Shown here: positions 55,016 to 64,000 of the stretch, one piece after another
Numbering within the stretch: the stretch's first letter is position 1
Layout of the letters: every line of letters starts with the position of its first letter
NCBI GenBank assembly: GCA_001939145.1
Contig: LSRX01000480.1
Coordinates: 113,158 to 177,157 of the forward strand
Reading direction: 5' to 3'
Length of the DNA stretch: 64,000 nt
DNA from: Symbiodinium microadriaticum
Taxonomy: Eukaryota; Sar; Dinophyceae; Suessiales; Symbiodiniaceae
The notes under the pieces: model-generated
The model's input: only the letters and a program-made list of their open reading frames with translations
The model's database searches: none
Told to the model about the DNA's origin: nothing
Made by a program: the position numbers and the translations under genes

Positions 55016-56688
55016 TTTGCAACCCCAAAAGAAGAGCCAACATTAGCAAATGAGATCGGGCATCGCCAGCGTTGGGGAAAAACCCCTCCGCCCAAATGGG
55101 TATAAAATAGAGTGCCTGGAGTTTGTCAAGGCATATGACCGTATGGTTTAAGTCATTGTGTGTGTGTGTGTATTGTTTCAGCGAATCTCACTTGCAAATG
55201 GATGTTTTCAGAGCTGCACGAATTCAGCAGAATCTCAACGCCTGCATGTGCTGCTCAAGTACAACTCCATGACTTGGCCTTCTTTTTTGTTTTAGGCAGC
55301 CTGTCTATAGTCCTCTTGCGGAGCCATATTTCGCACCAGACTCCAGGGCGCGGGATGTCGCAGGTGGGTGCTCGCGCAGAGATAGTAGCTCTTCAGCCCG
55401 GAATCCGGAGGGCGAGCCCTCGTCACGTAAGGATCTGGCAGTTCCGTTGAATCATGGCGTCTGCAGTTTAGGAGCAGTAGACTGAGTTTAAGGACTGACA
55501 GCGCGCTCATCGCGTCAGGGTTCGGTTTACGTTCGTTCGTTCGAGTTCTCCGTGAATTCCAACCGTTCAACCCTACCCCTAAACCCTCCCGAAACCCTAA
55601 ACCCTAAACCCTACCTCTATCTGCTTGCCCTGAACCAAGCTCGACAGCCAGGTTCTTTAAAGGTCTCCGGTAGGGTTTAGGGTTTAGCGGGTTGAATCTG
55701 CCATAAAATCCCCCTGTGGTTCCTAGAAAGTATATGCTTTAATCCGAACTAGACCTCAAGACCTTATTCTAGTTAAAAAGGCGCCATCTGTGTACAGACA
55801 CCCCTAGAATCCTTCAATGAGATTCTAAACCTGCAAAAACCGTTTACAAGCGCAGTTCGATTCATGAAGGCCCCAATATTTTTAAAACCCAGGCGTGCAT
55901 CAAGCAGAACGAACTGGGCCTGGACCCATCGGTGTGGAGGTCAAGCTGCATCTGTTGTACCTTTGTAGTTACAAGTCCCTGAAACCCTAAACCCTAAAAC
56001 CCTAAACCGAGTTTCAAGGTTTTACGGTGCCGGGCTTAAATTCGGAGTTTAGGGTTTAGGGTCTTCGGGCTCAAGGTTGAGAGTACACGGTTTTTGCTAC
56101 CAGGAGCCCCAACTTCCGTTTAGACTACATCAGGTGGTAGTTGGGCAATCTAGGCTGGGCCCCTCGCAAGGTTGTTCATGAGTTTTATATGAAGTTCATC
56201 TGTTACCATTTATTTTGTAGGGTTTTAAGGGGTTTCAAAAAGTAATCAGTCTTTAGCGGGGATTGGCTTGGCGTACGATAAGGGCCTTCATATCTAGAAT
56301 AGGGTTTTTGGAAGTTTTGGGGTGGATGTAATAGTAACCATTTCCGATTATCCACATTTTTCTCATATTGTGTAGTCGTCGATATGCATTATATATATAT
56401 ACACATGTATATATGTATATATGTATATATGTATATATGTATATATGTATATATGTACATATGTATATATGTACATATGTAAATACCTATATCTAAATAT
56501 ACACAGACATAGGGAACTGTGTGGTACTGTTATTTCAACTGGTTCCGACTTCTACAGACTTTGGCATCTGCTCACATGTCAGTCAAGAAGCGCTCCGCAG
56601 CAGGACGATTTGGCTCACTAGATCCTCTTTCTGTTGACGTGCCCCAGACCACGTCGCAAGTCTTCGCTGCGTTCACCATTTCGTGAAG
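55016..56688. other. Non-coding DNA before copy 2
   Basis: Contains a (TG)n run (55158-55171), heptamers (55565-55615, 55985-56070) and a (TATG)n array (56390-56480). From 56590 to 56640 the sequence resembles the region upstream of copy 3 (GCAGGA-TTTGGCT-AC-AG-TCCT-TGCTGTTG), probably a shared 5' leader or promoter. No other gene seen. Confidence 0.55.
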
Positions 56689-58676
56689 ATGCTGCATGTC
56701 CGAATGCTGTCCTGGGAATCCGTGAGCAGCATACTTGTGGACGATGCAGAAGAGATACTCGACGTGAAGGGCTTGAAGAAGCACCTAACACAGCTGCACG
56801 GCTTGCCACCACGGTTTAGACAGAGGGTTCTGTGTCACCACGACAGTTTGGAGGACGCAGTGAAGCTGGACTCCCCGATGGACTTGGACCTCGTTCTGTT
56901 GCCATATGCTGATGTTTCTCAAGAGCAGGTGGCAGAGCTGTCGGCCGCTGCCATGCAGGGCTTCGTTTCCAAGGTGGGGAAGTTTTGAAGCGGTAGATTG
57001 GCATGGATCCATGAGCAAGTTTTGAGGCCGAGGGTTGAGAGTCCAGGGTGTAGGGTCTAAGGCAGGTTTCTTGCTGAAGGGTTGGGTTAGTTTTTTAGGT
57101 CCTATACTGTAGTATACCCCGAAACCCTGGTTTGGTTTGAGCATTTGCCGCCCCGGTTGAGGGTTGGGAGAGTTGCTTTAGGATATGGCTCATCATAGTC
57201 CGCTTCGCGTCCTCAGCTCGGGGGGGGTGGGGGGTTTGCCAAAGAGTCGACAGCCTGCCAGCAAAACTCAGCATTTCGACCCTAAACCCTAAATCCCCTA
57301 AGTAGGGTTTGGGTCGCTGGACAAGCGATGAGAGGGCAGCGAGGCTCTGAGAGGGAAGCTCGGTCCTGTTCGGAAAGGGCTGGAATTTCGCACGCTTTCT
57401 AGCACCTTTTCTAGGGCTTTAGGAGGGCTTTCGCGCCTAAGCCCTAAACCCCTAAACCCAACACCCGAAAGGTTTTATGAGGGGTTCTATCTTAAAGCGT
57501 AGTTGGGTTTAGGGAAGCATCGACGGGAATTTTGTCGAAATCTAACCCTCCCGAGAATCCTGTAAGATGTATACTGTGAGCGTTTAACAACACGTGGGGG
57601 CGTGGGCCAGGTGGTGTTTTTTTTTGCTTTTTTTTTTTGTGGCGGCTCCGCCCCCGACGCTCTCTCACTCACTGTGGGCTTCTGGCCGGGGCGGGGTGGG
57701 GAAAACATGCCCGGGTCTACCACATCGAGTCTAAAAAGGCCCGGCGGGGGTCCACAACAAAAAAGCACAACACTAGTTCCAGCCGGGTGGTGTTTTTTTT
57801 TGCTCCGGCCCCGCCGGAAAGGTTGTTGAGCCCACTGGGGCGTAACAAAACAATTAAACCACTTTGGACGCCCGGGGGTGACAGCAACAAAAAAGATTAG
57901 GGACCAGTGACACGGGGCTGTACCCTAAACCCTACACCCTAAACCGCCACGACCAAGAAAAGAACCCGGCCGCGTATCTTCTCAACGAGATAGGGTTTTC
58001 GTTGTCCAACCCAAACCCAAACATTGCGCCCGAAACCCGAAACCCCTAAAGCCCTAACCACTAAACCCTAAGCGCTAAATCCCAAACAATATTGCCAAAC
58101 AAGTATAGGCAGAGTTGCTTGATTCAGCGTAACGGTTTGGGTTCCGGGTTTGAAGGGTTTCAATTCCACAAAGCCGTGCAGGTCGAGTCCATGATGCAGT
58201 TGCCCCAAGATCCGGACTTGTTTGGCACCGGGCAACGGCCAGCATTGACTATCGCATCCGACCAAGGGCATATCGACGTCGTGCGCTTGCTGTTAGAGGC
58301 CGGTGGGGACACAAATTTGCCCGACAGCAACGGCTTCACAGCTGTGATGATCGCAGCTCGCAGAGGACGCGTCGAAAACGTGAGGTTGCTGTTGGAGGCC
58401 GGTGCCGACGTAAACTTGGCCAACAACAACAACAACGGCTCGACAGCTTTGATGATCGCAGCTGAGCAAGGTCATGTCGAAGTCGTGAGCTTGCTGTTGG
58501 ACGCCGGTGCCGACATAAACTTGGCCAACAACAACGGTTTGACCGCTTCAATGCTCGCAGCCGACCAAGGTCATGTCGAAGTCGCGCGGTTGCTGGTGGA
58601 GGCCGTTGGCAACAGATTCTTGGGCACCTGTTACGGCGGCTTGACTCGCGGGATTGAGTTTCATGATCCCAGGTAG
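56689..58676 (+). CDS. Ubiquitin-like domain plus ankyrin repeat protein (copy 2)
   Basis: Two exons predicted: 56689-56973 and 58182-58676, about 259 residues. Exon 1 is the ubiquitin-like domain (LDVKGLKKHLTQLHGLPPRF, QRVLCHHDSLEDAV, PMDLDLVLLPYADV) plus the linker EQVAELSAAAMQGFVSK. Exon 2 starts VESMMQLPQDPDLFGTGQRP and carries four ankyrin repeats (GHIDVVRLLLEAGGDTNLPD, then three more, with NNNNN in the loop of the second). It ends after a diverged tail at 58674-58676. The intron is GT-AG, phase 0, with AAG/GTGGGG and GCAG/GTCGAG. I prefer the Met at 56689 over 56683 because it aligns with the other copies. Broken repeats continue downstream. Confidence 0.75.
56974..58181 (+). other. 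Intron of copy 2, 1.2 kb
   Basis: Holds heptamers and a GC-rich block (57595-57900) with two copies of GTGGTGTTTTTTTTTGCT. In the other copies the corresponding intron differs in length and content, so the filler has turned over. Confidence 0.6.
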
Positions 58677-58965
58677 CAGAGCACACGTCGATGTCGCGCA
58701 CTTGCTGTTTGAGGCCGGTGCCGACAAAAACTTGGCCGACCAGTCTCTTCGACAGGGTGGATGATCGCAGCTACTGAAGGGCGTGTCGAACTCGTGCGCG
58801 CTTGCTCTTGGCAGTCCTAGGGGCCCTTATAAGTCGACGAGGGTTTTGGGTGATATTGTGTATGACTCTGTGATGTGCCGGCAATTGACGATCGCGGGGG
58901 TGACCAACGACATGTCGAAGTCGTGCGCTTGATGGAGAAAGCCGTGGTTTGCACTTCAAAGAGTT
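58677..58965 (+). pseudogene. Decayed ankyrin repeats downstream of copy 2
   Basis: At 58690-58740 a frame reads HVDVAHLLFEAGADKNLAD, then breaks. Further repeat fragments follow at 58745-58810 (GRVELVR-like) and 58910-58950 (HVEVVRLMEKA). The ancestor of copy 2 probably had seven or more repeats and was shortened by the stop at 58674-58676. Confidence 0.65.
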
Positions 58966-61195
58966 CTAAGCTGAGCCGCCCTAATTAAACTCGAAACCCG
59001 AATCCCTGTAAAGCCGCCAGGCAATCTTATCGAGGAGAGTCTGAACAACGCTCTGTTGAGGAGATCTTGTGGCTTTCGAGGGTTCAGCTCCTTAAATGGA
59101 TTTTCCCAGGGTTCAGGGTATAGGGTCTGAGGTTCAGCTCCTTAAATGGGTCTCTTTTAATCTAGTGCTTTATTTACCTTACACGATGAGTAGAGTTGAG
59201 GAGCGTAGACAGAGTTTCTGTCAGGTCTGTTAGGGGCCTGTACGGTGTATCAGGTATAAAACCCGAACCACTAGACAAAAATGAAATACACGCCAAGACC
59301 CTAGTCGAATTTGAGTACGGCCCCCAAAACCTGGGCGGTTGTAAGGGTTCTTATTCATAACTCAATATCGTCAGGTACTTGGGCCCTTAAGGTGATTAGG
59401 GTGGGACTACCCTAAGCCCGAAACCCCCTGGTCGGGGTATATAAGCGTTGACGGTGCTAGAGCGGCCTTGGGTTTGGAAAATTCACCAGCTTTTGAACTG
59501 TGGGTTTCTAGGGTAGGGCCTACAACTGTGGGCTTCAGGGCTGTGTGTCCGAGGGTTTTTGCGCTCTAGCCCCCTGGGGGGGGGGTGAGGGTTTAAGGCT
59601 GAGTGACTGCTACCAAGGTCTTGGCAGATATGTTCTAGGCAAGGTTAAACGTAGTCTGCGGATACTGTTCATACTGTTGACCCTGACATGGCCTTGAAGG
59701 GGTTCGTATATAGGTACTTCAAGGAATGTTGTTTTACTAGATAAGTACATAGAGCCCTAAGGTAATAAGCATTATGACCTCTGGTTTTCATTGACACCGT
59801 ATCACAGACTTTCGAACACCCTGTGCTACCCGTATACGACATAAACCTTAAACCCCACATACCTAAACCCGAAACCTATAGCCCAAAAGCCTAAACCCTA
59901 CACCCTAAAGCCTTTAGCCTAAAAGCCTAAACCCTACACCCTCAAGCCTAAAGCCTAAAGCCTAAAGCCTAAAGCCTGAAAGCCTGAAGCCCGAAGCAGG
60001 CGCTTTGTCGCGGCTTTCGAGTATGTGATCATGGAGCGGCCGGGCCCTCTGCACTCCGCTTAACTTTCAGGGTTTAGGATCTCGCGTTTAGGGTTTAGGG
60101 TTTACTATAAAGGGCCTATACTGTAAGGGTTGCTATAATATTTAAGGGTTGCTCAAACCTAAGGGTTTCTACAAGGGCTTGCTAGAAGGGTTACAGTCGC
60201 CTCATCCTGCCCGTGGCCTTAGCCCAACAACACGAAAGTCTTACGTTAAGCACTAACTATCACCGTAAACTCTACAGGCCTCAACTCCAAAATGGAAAAA
60301 ACCCTAAAAACCCTACACCCCCCTCCCTGAAACCTTGAACCTTGAGCCTGAACCCCATCACCATGAAGCTCTAAATCCCAGATTCATCTGTTGTAACTCA
60401 AGGGCTTTAAAGCTGTAGGAGTAGGGCTCGAAGTGTTTCCTACGAGATGACTTGTCCGCTTGGTCTCCAGGATTTTTTCAACCCGGAATCCTCAAAGTTC
60501 TCATAAGTCCTCGCTGTGTAGTGCAGGTATCCCCATTGGAGTCCCTAACTATAGAGTTTAGGGTTTTGGGTTTGGGGTTTAGGGATAGTAATACTAGACT
60601 ATCATACCACGAAACCCTCTTCTAACCACTAAGGCCCCTGCATTAGTCCCTACACCCTGAACCCTAAACCCTGGTGCTGCACAATTCTGGAAGCCAAGCT
60701 CCGAAGCTGTACAGGCCAAGAGCATTCAACGCTTTTGGGTTTCGGGCCTAGGGTTTCGGGTTTAGGGCCTAGGGTCTAGGGTCTAGGGTTTTGGGTTTCG
60801 GGTGTAGGGTTTCGGGTTAAGGCAAGAGCCACTAATTAGAGTTGAGCCCTCAGCCCTTAGCCTTCAAATGCAGGCTTGTTGGTTCATGCACCTGCTCTGC
60901 ACTACCCAAGCCAAGCTTGTTTTGGGGTCCCCATAAGCTCTATATCAGGGTTTATTGTAGGAGCCTACCAAAAAATATCTTAAACGAGGTCCTCCAGTAG
61001 CACCCTTGATTGTTACCAGCTTTAGGGAGCTCCTATTAGAGAAACCGAATAGTTCGAGCTTTGGTGCCCTTATTGTGACATCTCCCACAGCTTCTAATCG
61101 TCATCTATTGGTCTATACTAGAGCGACATCTACTGCCAAAACAGTGAGTGACTGCAGCTCATCTTCATACGTGCTTCTGGGCTTGCTGTGATGGC
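58966..61195. other. Heptamer-rich non-coding DNA
   Basis: Heptamer-like runs at 59860-59995 (CCTAAAG/CCTGAAG variants), 60080-60105 and 60550-60580. A half-element related to the AGGGGCC hairpin family lies at 60600-60650. No gene. Confidence 0.55.
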
Positions 61196-62212
61196 ATGGC
61201 TACCCTGAGGCACCCTCTGTCAACTGCCGCTGGCTTCTACTGGGCCCTTGCCCAGCTTCGCTTTCTACCTTCGCTCTCGCGGGATCGACCGCTTCGAATC
61301 AAGCCTAGGGCCAGTGCATTACCTGAGTCATCCAAATCAGGTAATGCAGCTGCTTGGGCACAGGATCTTTATGGATCTATCCTGAGGCCCATGGGGTCAG
61401 GAACCCTGCCGGCAGTGTCTGCGGGCGATGGCCACACATGCATACTTCAATCCGATGGTCGAATGACTTGCGTGGGGCGCCAAGCGCAGTGCAATGTGCC
61501 ATCGAATTTGGGTAAAGTCGCGGACGTATCTGCCGCGAGCTCCCACACATGCGTGGTGTTAGAAGGCGGCCGCGTGATATGCTTCGGGCAAAATAGAGAG
61601 GGCCAGTGCGATGTGCCTGAAGATTTAGGACCAGTGCTGAGTGTGTCCACCGGTCGTGACTTTACATGTGCAGTGCGAGCAGATCTGCAATTAGTTTGTT
61701 TCGGGAGTGGTGCCCCTGTGACTGCCGTGCCTCAGGATCTGGGACCCGTTCAGGCAGTCTCTGCTGGAAAAGGCCATGCCTGCGTGGTGAAAGCAGATGG
61801 TCGGTTGGTGTGTTTTGGCCAGAGCACTGAAGGCCAATGTTATGTCCCGGCAGATTTAGGGCCAGTGTTGGCCGTCTCCTCTGGTGGTTTTCACACGTGT
61901 GCAATCAAGGTCGATGGTCGGCTGGTGTGTTTCGGAGGTGATGATGAGGGGCAATGCCGTGTACCGACTGACTTGGGATCAGTTCTGGCAGTCTCGGCCG
62001 GGACATTTCATACGTGCGCAATCAAGACAACTGGCCAACTGGTCTGTTTCGGGCGGAACAGAGAAGGACAGTGCGACGTACCATCAGATCTTGGGCCCGT
62101 TCTCTCAGTGTCCGCCGGCTTTTTCCACACTTGCGCAGTCCGGACGGATGGTCTGCCGGTATGCTTTGGAGACAACTCTGTGGGCATGTGTAACGTGCCC
62201 CTCGTGAGCTGA
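61196..62212 (+). CDS. RCC1-like seven-repeat beta-propeller protein
   Basis: Single open frame of about 338 residues from the Met at 61196; an upstream in-frame Met at 61148 would add 16. Residues 1-70 are a non-repetitive N-terminus without a convincing signal peptide. Then seven repeats of 36-38 residues follow: VSAG-x-x-HTC-x-(V/I), DGRLVCFG, GQC-x-VP-x-DLGPV. RCC1 folds as a seven-bladed propeller, so the repeat number fits one closed propeller. Cys residues recur at fixed positions of each repeat (HTC, VCFG, QC), which is unusual for RCC1 proper. The residues needed for Ran exchange cannot be judged. No intron inside. The protein ends CNVPLVS with a stop at 62210-62212. It is paralogous to the broken copy at 41560-41965. 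The partner is unknown. Confidence 0.8.
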   Translation: MATLRHPLSTAAGFYWALAQLRFLPSLSRDRPLRIKPRASALPESSKSGNAAAWAQDLYGSILRPMGSGTLPAVSAGDGHTCILQSDGRMTCVGRQAQCNVPSNLGKVADVSAASSHTCVVLEGGRVICFGQNREGQCDVPEDLGPVLSVSTGRDFTCAVRADLQLVCFGSGAPVTAVPQDLGPVQAVSAGKGHACVVKADGRLVCFGQSTEGQCYVPADLGPVLAVSSGGFHTCAIKVDGRLVCFGGDDEGQCRVPTDLGSVLAVSAGTFHTCAIKTTGQLVCFGRNREGQCDVPSDLGPVLSVSAGFFHTCAVRTDGLPVCFGDNSVGMCNVPLVS

Positions 62213-63149
62213 GTTCGTTCATGTAGCCGGCAAAGCGCAGCACAGCAGGTCTCTTTGAGAAGTTCTAGGGGTTTGTTTGGGCCAGGGTCTAGGTTTCTAG
62301 GGTGTTCTTTGACGCAGCTGCAAGCTGCTGGTACGCTGTACGGCACAGATGGGGGGTTACTCCATGCCTCCAAAGATGCCGAAGATCCCTAAAGCCCTAA
62401 ACCCTTAAACCCTAAACCCTAAAACCCTAAACCCTAAACCCTAAAACCCCAAACCCTAAACCCTAAACCTTAAAAACCGAAAACCCTAAACCCTAAAACC
62501 CTAAGCTGCCCCGTGGCGACCCTGGGCCCATTGCATCAGCCCTTCGCGGGTTCTGTGCTCCGGTTGTTTTGCACTGCAACCTCCCGATACCAGCTGGATC
62601 CTGCAAAGATGTCCTGCTAGGCTAGACCCTTTGCTCATAAAGATTCTGGAAAGCAACGCCATAAAGCCCCAAACTGATAGAAAATGGCATAAATCCCCGT
62701 CCCCCTAAACCCAAAACCCTAAACCTAATAGCACCCCTCCTCGAGTTTCTTGGCTCACTCCAGGTCTCCGGCGCTGGCGCGCCGCCAGCGCGAGCGTGGC
62801 CTCAAAGTAGTCCCTGGGGATGCCCAGCGACAGGAGCTCTGACTAGGGTTTAGGGTTGGTTTCGGGCGGCTGCGACTCTTATAACAGAGTTTCTTATCGT
62901 TTGTGCTTTCGAGTTTGGGGGTTTGCGCATGTTCTCTGAAAAGGCTCGGTGCTTGGCCTTCCGGTTTACACCTATTTGCTATCAAGGTTCAGGGTTGTGT
63001 AAACCCTAAACCCTAAACCAACCCGAAACCCTGAATCCGGTTGCGGCGCTTGTCGGCATTTCATCGAATGCCCCAAAGCAGGATTTGGCTTACCAGGTCC
63101 TTTGCTGTTGCCTTGCCATTGCTCGCTCCGGATTCCCCATTTGACGAAG
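62213..63149. other. Heptamer-rich DNA with a minus-strand coding-like island
   Basis: CCCTAAA runs at 62390-62510 and 63000-63020. On the - strand, 62850 to 62765 reads ELLSLGIPRDYFEATLALAA without heptamer content, a possible exon of an unknown gene. 63075-63120 resembles the upstream region of copy 2. Confidence 0.45.
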
Positions 63150-63425
63150 ATGTTGAATCTCACCATGCTTTCTGGGCAAGCTTTGGCGAGGATAGCCGTG
63201 GGGGAGGTGCAGGACGTGAAGGGCTTAAAGCAGCACTTGAATCAGGTGTATGGCTTGCCCTCGCGATTTAGGCAGAGGGTTCTGTTCAACGGCGAGAGTT
63301 TGAAGGACACTGTGAAGTTGGACTCGCCCATGAACCTGGATCTCGTTCTGTTGACATTGGCAGATGTTTCTCAGAAGCAGGTCAACTACCTTGCAGCCGC
63401 TGCTATGCAAGGCTCCGTGTCCCAG
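63150..63425 (+). CDS. Ubiquitin-like domain exon (copy 3, partial)
   Basis: First exon of a third paralogue, 92 residues: MLNLTMLSGQALARIAVGEV, then VQDVKGLKQHLNQVYGLPSR, QRVLFNGESLKD, PMNLDLVLLTLADV and QVNYLAAAAMQGSVSQ. The exon ends at CCCAG/GTCGGA, the same phase-0 junction as in the other two copies, so an ankyrin exon would be expected beyond the window. The frame stays open past the junction to 63479, but that extension is unlike the paralogues. Met 63150 aligns with the starts of the other copies. Confidence 0.7.
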
Positions 63426-63817
63426 GTCGGAAGGCTTCAAGCGGGCTTTCCCCACAGGGTTTACGAAGGGCAGACCTGATTTCAAGGATCTTCTTGAGTC
63501 AGTGGGGATGTACAGACAAACACAATTCGGAAAAAAAACAAATTCATGTGTGTACGTCTGTATTAACTATCTGTCTTTCCGTCCGTCTATCTTTGTATCC
63601 GTAGCTATCCTGTATCTATCTGTCCATCTATGCATCCATGCGTACATCCACCCATCGATGCATTTATCCATCTAGCCATCTATCTGTCCATCCATCGATC
63701 TTTCAATGTATCCCTGTAATTATCTACCTGGTCGTCTGTTTACCTATAAACCATCTATCCATCGATCTGTCTATCTATGTATCTACCGCAATTTTTCATT
63801 ACCTATCTATCTAGCTA

Positions 63818-63866
<49 letters not shown>

Positions 63867-64000
63867 TTGTTTGTCTATCCATCTGTCTATCTCTCTGTCG
63901 GTCTATCTAGCTGTCTATCCAGCTGTCTGTCTGTCATCTGCCTATCTCTGAATCTATGAGTCTGGCCTAGCCTTAATTCCGGTAAAGCCTGTCTAGAGCT
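63426..64000. other. Start of copy 3 intron with (TCTG/TCTA)n repeats
   Basis: After 63560 the sequence is a degenerate TATC/TGTC tetranucleotide array to about 63950, densest (TGTC)n at 63818-63870. Its ORFs (CLSVCLSV, IYLSI) are not genes. Confidence 0.7.

Noticed and set aside
63364..63959. ORFs with CLSVCLSV repeats
   Set aside because: Microsatellite translation inside the probable intron of copy 3.
1..64000. Dinoflagellate spliced-leader gene, tRNA, 5S or other RNA genes
   Set aside because: I looked for the spliced-leader core and for tRNA-like A and B boxes by eye and found nothing I could support. A covariance-model search would be needed to exclude them.

Overview
The window looks like nuclear DNA of a dinoflagellate, most likely of the Symbiodiniaceae/Suessiales type. 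Four observations support this. The heptamer TTTAGGG/CCCTAAA and degenerate forms of it are scattered through nearly all non-coding DNA. There is a Copia-class retrotransposon with the long, module-rich polyprotein that I associate with dinoflagellates. There are paralogous genes joining a ubiquitin-like domain to ankyrin repeats, and RCC1-like beta-propeller genes with short Cys-containing repeats. Coding density is very low. The assignment rests on recognition, not on a database search.

Layout. 1-6256: heptamer-rich filler with microsatellites, one hairpin element and an AT-rich island (3830-4560). 6257-14853: a decayed Copia-like LTR element, with three extra tandem 177-bp copies of its 5' LTR plus flank. 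14854-15535: heptamer-rich DNA with an exact 151-bp tandem duplication. 15536-17867: the most unusual feature, a comb of (TA)7 tracts on an exact 61-bp register. 18000-19980: a heptamer-free island without a recognisable gene. 19980-40796: heptamer-rich DNA with hairpin (MITE-like) elements, small coding-like islands and a 400-N gap. 40797-42413: a 1.6-kb unit bounded by about 190-bp inverted repeats and enclosing a broken RCC1-like gene. 42414-49865: more filler, hairpins and a 110-N gap. 49866-64000: the gene-bearing end, with three Ubl-ANK paralogues in the same orientation at 49.9, 56.7 and 63.1 kb and an intact seven-repeat RCC1-like gene at 61.2-62.2 kb. Between them are a 184-bp higher-order heptamer satellite (53.4-54.1 kb) and a 42-bp minisatellite (54.7-55.0 kb).

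How the parts relate. The Ubl-ANK genes are one family: shared exon-intron layout, similar upstream sequence, and a probable intron gain in the first copy whose intron carries a hairpin element. The RCC1-like sequences exist once intact and once as a frameshifted copy inside an inverted-repeat-bounded unit. Hairpin elements recur as families, sometimes in opposite orientations, so mobile DNA has shaped most of the window. The (TA)7 comb is explained by no feature class I know. Either it is an undescribed periodic structure or it is an artefact of sequence handling, and raw reads would decide.
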